The notes beneath the pieces are model-generated. The model was not told where the DNA came from and searched no databases. It saw nothing but the letters and a program-made list of their open reading frames with translations. Shown in pieces: positions 59,013-64,000 of a stretch of 64,000 nucleotides of DNA. The stretch comes from Diphasiastrum complanatum (taxonomy: Eukaryota; Streptophyta; Lycopodiopsida; Lycopodiales; Lycopodiaceae): positions 57,117,898 through 57,181,897 of the forward strand of contig CM055095.1 of assembly GCA_029204225.1 (NCBI GenBank). Direction: 5' to 3'. Every line of letters starts with the position of its first letter. Within the stretch, counting starts at the first letter, position 1. A program made the translations under genes and the position numbers.

Positions 59013-60973
59013 AATGCAGTTGTTTAAATGGTTGTTTGTTTTGCATAGTGCAGGATACGTGTACTCCAGTTATGACGGCTTACAAGTTGGTTACTGTAGA
59101 TGCACCCTATTGGGGTTTCGGCTATCAACTTGAGCAAGCTATCTTAGGGGTATGCTAGAAAATGCATAAGTCTTTGTAGTTACTTCTTTATTCATTGGAT
59201 CAAGGGTCTAAATCACTTTTATTAAGGTTCATTGGTATGGCATGAATTTTGGAGCTTCCTGGTTTCCTTTTTCTGAGTAGTCTGTTTTAGATCTTAGTTT
59301 TGCTTCTTGTTTATTGAGAGAGATGATCCGACAGATTCTTAGGCCAGCTAAACTTATTTAGAATCTTCAATTTTCCATTATATTTTATGTTTTAGTATCG
59401 TTTGACCAAAATATTTTCCAATTTGTTCTTTACTGATATATTTCTATTCCTATATTATTTCCCTGTAAAAAAGAGAAAGAACAAAGAATTGTCTGTACTA
59501 GTAATAGTGATGGAAACTTAGAATAAAAGCTGAATACCCAAATTCCTTGCTATCCACAGTTTTATCTAGTTGTTTTATAACAACATCTGCCCTTACCCTA
59601 ATGCTGGTTTTCCTATGGGATATTGTAGTTCTTATAGAAATTTTTCTAATCAGATGCGCTTTCTTGCCCCTTTCACAATAGCTATATACTTCGCTCTGTT
59701 GTACAAAAGGCAACTGCTTGGGCTCTTTTGTGCTGTTCCAACATAACAGTAGAACAAAAAAAAAAGTATCCGCTGGTTTCCTTGTTTTTGATTCCCTTCC
59801 CTTGCCCAGTTAGCATCACAATTTATTTCAGCTCTTTAATAGAACATATAGTCTAATGACGTCATCTCAATGCAAGCCCTTCGCATTATTCGATGAATCA
59901 AAAAAGTATTGATTGCAAATGCTGTATCTGGCCTTGTAGGTACTAATGCATATATTAGTCTTCCCATAGGGAAAATTTCTCATACAGTGAAGTTCCACTT
60001 TTTTTGTGCACATGAATGTATATTTAATATGATATTGTAGCCCAAAGGTGCAGACACAATCTTAGCAAATTCCATCTCGTGTCTCTTCATGACACCTTCG
60101 ATCTTTTTTTGCCTCAGAAGTAGGATATTTGCAGCTTCTCTTGATGATCTTTTCTCTAATTTTCACTAAATATTGTCTGTTTCTGGAAATTTCCCATTTG
60201 GCCATCACGAACTAAAGCTTGTCGTACGCTTAAGGTTTTGATAGCTCCCTTGCTCTTTAGTAACAGATCTAAGGACGCCATACAAACTACTGGTTGTTTC
60301 CAAGTGAAGGAATGATGTTAACAAACAGAATGCATAGTTTTGATTTTGCAAGTAAAGCAGGACTTTCCTCCTGCACATTCTAGTCTGACATTCTTTTCCC
60401 TTTTTGCAGGCAGAAAGAGCTCTTTTTCTTGAAAGCCACAAGCACTGCTTTGCTTGGATTGACGAGTGGTCAGAACTTTCTGTAGAGGACGTTCGGCAAT
60501 TGGAACTTGAAACTGATGAAAAACTCAAGGAGGTGAGTTATTTGTCAGAAGTTTTTCGAACTCATGTATTGAAGAGTTATTGTCTCTTGAAGCAAGTTGG
60601 GTGGAATGTCATGTCACCTAGTGGACCTATTACCTTAGTCCTTTTTGCTTTTGTGGCATTTACTATGAACAGTTCAATGTCTGTGTCAGCAATGAAAGTT
60701 TTTGTCATCTGTTCTCCCAAAGATAATTCACCATCTTGGATGAAAAGTAGAGCTCTAATCTTTAATCTTAAATAGTTGAAAAGTATGTGTATCGTAGTAT
60801 TTTCTTTGTTGGACTACATGATCACAGTTCTCAGATTTTAATGATCTTTCATTAAGACCTGGTCATCTTCTTTGAGATTTAGTTGTTGATTTGATTGGTT
60901 TTCTTTGAGATTGCAGGCTTTCAGAGAGCAAGCTAAAACATTGAATGGACACAATAAAAAGATTGCATGCTAA
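46309..60973 (+). CDS. PITP: Phosphatidylinositol transfer protein (START-like PITP), complete ten-exon gene
   Basis: Coding exons: 46309-46328, 47355-47385, 47626-47774, 55665-55756, 56015-56022, 56187-56258, 56365-56532, 59054-59149, 60410-60532, 60917-60973. All have GT…AG borders. They sum to 816 nt, giving 271 residues and TAA, the size of class I PITPs. PITPs exchange phosphatidylinositol for phosphatidylcholine between membranes and feed phosphoinositide synthesis. Headgroup-contact residues described for mammalian PITP-alpha fall at matching positions: Thr59, Lys61 and Asn90. The family block Lys-Thr-Gly-Arg-Gly (exon 7), Ala-Tyr-Lys-Leu-Val-Thr-Val with Tyr-Trp-Gly (exon 8) and Trp-Ile-Asp-Glu-Trp (exon 9) are present. 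There is no signal peptide or membrane helix, so it is probably cytosolic and peripheral. Intron 3 is about 7.9 kb and filled with repeats. No coding lesion is visible. Confidence 0.95.
48800..51003 (+). repeat. Decayed LTR-element interior, copy 2 (paired with 17.4-20.1 kb)
   Basis: Colinear with 17,400-20,092 on the same strand and ending in a comparable purine tract (AACTTAAGGGGG, 50,991-51,003). No LTR is recognisable after it. It sits within PITP intron 3 in the sense direction. Confidence 0.6.
51001..51444 (+). repeat. Two ~220-bp tandem copies with a short open frame
   Basis: 51,001-51,220 and 51,221-51,444 are nearly identical and begin GGGTTTACA(A/G)ATGTCATAG. Unit 1 reads open for its whole length (about 73 codons). 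Unit 2 has a 7-bp insertion after 'ctctagaga' that shifts the frame. Substitutions between the units are mostly amino-acid changing, which argues against selection since duplication. The source gene is not recognised. Confidence 0.7.
51450..53380. other. Intronic stretch edged by 'gtttcgaaac' palindromic motifs
   Basis: TTTCGAAAC-type palindromes cluster at 51,490-51,555 and related ones lie at 53,305-53,355. Between them is AT-rich DNA with the triplicated phrase 'gggcatttg(g/a)acc' (51,880-52,045). No coding motif was found. Confidence 0.35.
56015..56022 (+). CDS. 8-nt microexon of the PITP gene
   Basis: TTTTGAAG flanked by …CCTGAAG and GTGAGC. With one base from the previous exon it completes Val98 and encodes Leu99 and Lys100, the residues expected before Cys-Pro-Tyr-Phe in plant PITPs. 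Without it, exon 4 (phase 1) and the next exon (which must start in phase 0) do not join in frame, and the message stops within about 25 codons. Confidence 0.88.
58319..58720 (-). other. Acidic/low-complexity open frame in PITP intron 6
   Basis: The minus strand encodes a very Glu/Asp-rich stretch (58,540-58,660). The plus strand reads Pro/His- and Ser-rich. No family is recognised. Probably low-complexity repeat DNA or a transposon-derived remnant. Confidence 0.3.
58951..59008. repeat. (GA)n microsatellite, about 58 bp, 45 bp upstream of PITP exon 8
   Basis: Uninterrupted GA, then 'tttgaatgcagttgtttaaatgg…gtgcag' leading to the exon start at 59,054. Confidence 0.95.
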
Positions 60974-61820
60974 CATGAAAAGATGTTGGATCCGACTTTG
61001 CATACTGTGGAAGAAGCTCAGTCCCCCAACAAAATAGTACAGTCAGTGGAGGTGTGGAGGGGAGTCATCCTCACACACGGAGGCTGAGTATAGGATGACA
61101 ATGTACCATACAAATTCATGCTGTCTCTCCGCTCGAGAGTTTTGGTAAACACAAATTGTTGTACTTGGAAAATTGTACAGACCAGTCTCACCATATTTAT
61201 TACATTGTTGACTGTCCTTTTGGTTTGGATTACCTTGGTCATCAGTTAAATCATGAGATGCCTTCAGCTTGAAATTAAGGTTGTATGTTTCTGAGTGGTG
61301 ATTTCTATTCCAAAATGAATGTTTAAGCAGTCTATTGTTTGTGGTCCACAGCCACTCTGAACATCCTTCAAATTGGCCAACCTTGTCTAAATACAGTTCA
61401 TTGCAAAGTAGCCCCCGACAAGAGTGTACCAGTCACGTTGAATTCAAATATGAAGTTTACATCTTGTAAAATTTCCGATCAACATTATCCTATGTTTACA
61501 TACCTTTTGTACTCTCTCAGCAACATTTTAGTCTCACACTATGTTTGGTCCCTCTCCCTCTTTTTGCCTACCGATCCGTTTTCTACTTTCTTTGTGGGTC
61601 TTGACCTCTCATCTCTAGGAAGTTCACTTTATTAAAGCTTGTAGCTTCTGTCATCAAAACCACATCGCATTGAAGCTTGATAAACCAGCCACAAGAAAAC
61701 AGTAAAAAATAATGATTAAATACTTCTCGCCAGATGCTCCAGCATCCTTGAATAAAATTTACTTTATGAAGACTTCTGCAAACATAATTTTCCTTCTGCT
61801 CAGGGTCTCCTGTGCAAAAA
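60974..61820 (+). other. 3' UTR and flank of the PITP gene
   Basis: Non-coding. No clear AATAAA signal within the first 300 bp after the stop, as is common in plants. The end of the transcript cannot be set. Confidence 0.35.
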
Positions 61821-61893
61821 TTAGATGATCTCTTGCTGACGATACATGCCAAAACCAATGCCACATCCACCAACTACCATAATTTCATAAGAT
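61821..61893 (-). other. Possible last exon of an unrecognised minus-strand gene
   Basis: Preceded on the minus strand by TCTAG. It reads 23 codons with a Gly-Gly-Cys-Gly-Ile-Gly-Phe-Gly motif and a TAA. A further protein-like stretch with Thr-Leu-Ala-Glu-Phe-Val-Ser-Lys-Thr-Gly lies on the same strand near 62,265-62,330. I cannot join them with certainty or name the family. Confidence 0.2.
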
Positions 61894-62399
61894 CTAGATT
61901 CTACACCATGGATTCACATTAGGAATTGCCAAACGTATTAGACAAACATGCAGTAAAAAATGGACAAAAAGATGAGCAATAATTTCTTCTACCGTCCAAG
62001 GGAAAGGCATGATCTGTTTGCATTCCTGCATTTGGCATTATATTATGAGTAGGTAAAGTTGTTTTCCCCACAAGCATCTTGAACTTATTAATAGCTGATT
62101 TTGCCATTGTTACCTTTCATTTAAGGACTCCATACACAGAGCTTATCAGCATGCTGACAAATATTACGTAAGCCACTTGTACCTGAACTTTCAATCATAT
62201 ACTGTTAGATGACTTTTTTCTAAAACATGTGATTGATAGCCAACCCATATTGACATTCTACAACCTCAACACGGTCTCCAAGAAGTGAGCCTGTCTTGGA
62301 GACAAATTCAGCTAGCGTTTTGTCATTCTGTTCCCATCAACTTCCATAATAGTGATAGTAAAATGAAACCAAAGAGGCTTTTGATGATACAAAAAAAAA

Positions 62400-64000
62400 T
62401 ACTGTCACCTTTCCAAACGGAGTACTCATTTTTTGTCGCAGCAATCTTTTAATACTTGCAATATCTGTATCATCCTTTTATATGACCAAATATGTGCATG
62501 TTGTTTCTGACAATGATATTAAAAGGGACATACCTTGCTTGATTTGAAAAACTTGACATGTCATGGTGACCTATCCAGATTATGGAAGCTCTCTACTTTT
62601 ATTTGACTTCCACATCTTGCTAATTCTTCTGGGAGTTTGTGTTATGGCAGTTCTCCCTTTGATGTATGCGGATGTATCTCCACCACATGACTATTGGTGG
62701 TGTGAGTTGATCTTTTGCTGTTTTTTTGTGTGCAATACAATGTGTGCTACTGATATAGCAAAAACCATGACAAACTATTTATCATATAATAGTGAAGCCA
62801 TAAATATAGCCCTAATAACAAGGTGAGTATTTATTCGAATAACATGTAATATGATTGTGGCACATTGTCTACTTGGCTTGACAAAGAGTTATAGTACATG
62901 TTTTTACTCACTTTGACATTACCCACAAAGATATCTTGTATTTTCCACCTTATTGTATGGGAGATTACTTTATATGTAAATGCTCCTTGATGTTGAATAT
63001 AAATGTTAGGCATGTTATTCAGTGAACAGGGAACGAAACAATTTTTTTGGGATAAGAAAGACGCACGACATGAGACAAATGAGTGCATATCATCATAGCG
63101 AACATTTTTGGTTTGCAAGATTTGTATCAACCCACTTTTTATGATATATATAGTCATATCACAAGATGAGTTCCTATGCAAGGACACTTGCATATGTTGT
63201 GATATTGATGAATTTTTTAGCATGCCATTAGCTATTGATTGGATCCTATACGTTTCTCTTAATGAGTCTTTCTTGTGATTTGATATATCTATCGAGTTTA
63301 TAACTTCGGTCGAACAATAAGATCGAGTTCTTTGGTGATATATCTAACATTGATATACTTCATGGGTCCCTGTGAGTGTAACATTATCATTGATTGGATT
63401 GCAGCTTAGTTAAAGTATTAACTTCATTTTTGATGAACTTCACCTATACAAAATGATAAATACAAAGAACACACAAGTGAGGCAGCAACATATATGATAA
63501 GATCAACCTTATGGAGATATCGGAATTCACATGCACCATCATGAAACAACACTTTTGAGATCTTATTGTAACAACTCATTCTCATTAGTATAGAGTGACA
63601 TACTTTGTTTGATAATCGAAGTTTGGTGCATAGGGATAGAATACCAATCTTCAAAGGAGAGGTGAAATATTGAGAAGGAAAATTCCAACTTTGTGCATTG
63701 GCATTTCTACACACAATTGTATTGTATACAATTACTACAAGCAATGGTGTATTTTATCGATTCAAATGACTTTTTGTGAAATCGTGATAGAAACAAGGTT
63801 CACGTCTAGTTGGTGATGAGAAACAAAATAGATCTCTAGTCTACTTATTTTGCAAAGGAAAAGATCATTGCTTCCAAAACGACATCAACGTATTCAATAA
63901 AATGTTCTTATTTAGTAGGATGGATGAGGTGTTGGCTTGTGGGCTTGTCCACCCAAGTTCGATTCTTCGTATACACATGCGGGATGTAAAGGTCACTCGT
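62400..64000. other. AT-rich stretch without a recognised gene
   Basis: Short open frames only, without family motifs. No LTR edge or RNA gene identified. Confidence 0.3.

Overview
The window looks like nuclear DNA of a seed plant with a large, repeat-rich genome. Two spliced plant genes are recognisable. They sit among LTR retrotransposons inserted into one another, LINE remnants and long (GA)n/(CT)n microsatellites. One host gene has a 7.9 kb intron full of decayed repeats. A gymnosperm or another large-genome non-grass lineage would fit, but that is inference; no marker fixes the species.

Layout. 1-1.6 kb holds one arm of a dispersed inverted repeat. A minus-strand LINE reverse-transcriptase remnant (1.64-1.94 and 5.86-6.5 kb) is split by a decayed gypsy/chromovirus element, Gypsy-C (1,936-5,863). 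At 6,981-8,878 on the minus strand are three phase-0 exons of a nuclear-envelope-associated protein (NEAP-like), with a TATA box near 10.25 kb. The C-terminal exons are not found. 10.5-16.9 kb carries repeat modules, the second inverted arm, copia fragments, a cluster of perfect hairpins and an unrecognised broken ORF. 17.2-20.1 kb is a decayed retroelement interior with a related copy at 48.8-51.0 kb.

From 20.1 to 41.9 kb is a stack of insertions. A Gypsy-C-family LTR (minus) is split by Copia-2 (minus, 20,379-41,604, target duplication CCCTT). Copia-2 contains Gypsy-A (5' LTR 22,321-23,133, partial 3' LTR 39,819-40,161). Gypsy-A contains the 5' LTR and leader of Gypsy-B (24,712 onward) and a gypsy pol gene. 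That pol gene is split by Copia-1 (28,367-34,797), a young copia element with 655-bp LTRs about 99% identical and one unbroken 1,317-codon polyprotein. Copia-1 nevertheless has Asn where the second integrase catalytic Asp is expected. 41.9-44.1 kb holds more copia fragments, including two LTRs of one family facing each other.

46,309-60,973 (+) is a complete phosphatidylinositol transfer protein gene. I assembled it as ten coding exons, including an 8-nt microexon (56,015-56,022). The exons sum to 816 nt and encode 271 residues, and the microexon is required to keep the frame. 61-64 kb holds nothing I can name with confidence.

The two host genes are independent of each other. The retroelements form a relative time series: each inner element is younger than the one it interrupts, with Copia-1 youngest.
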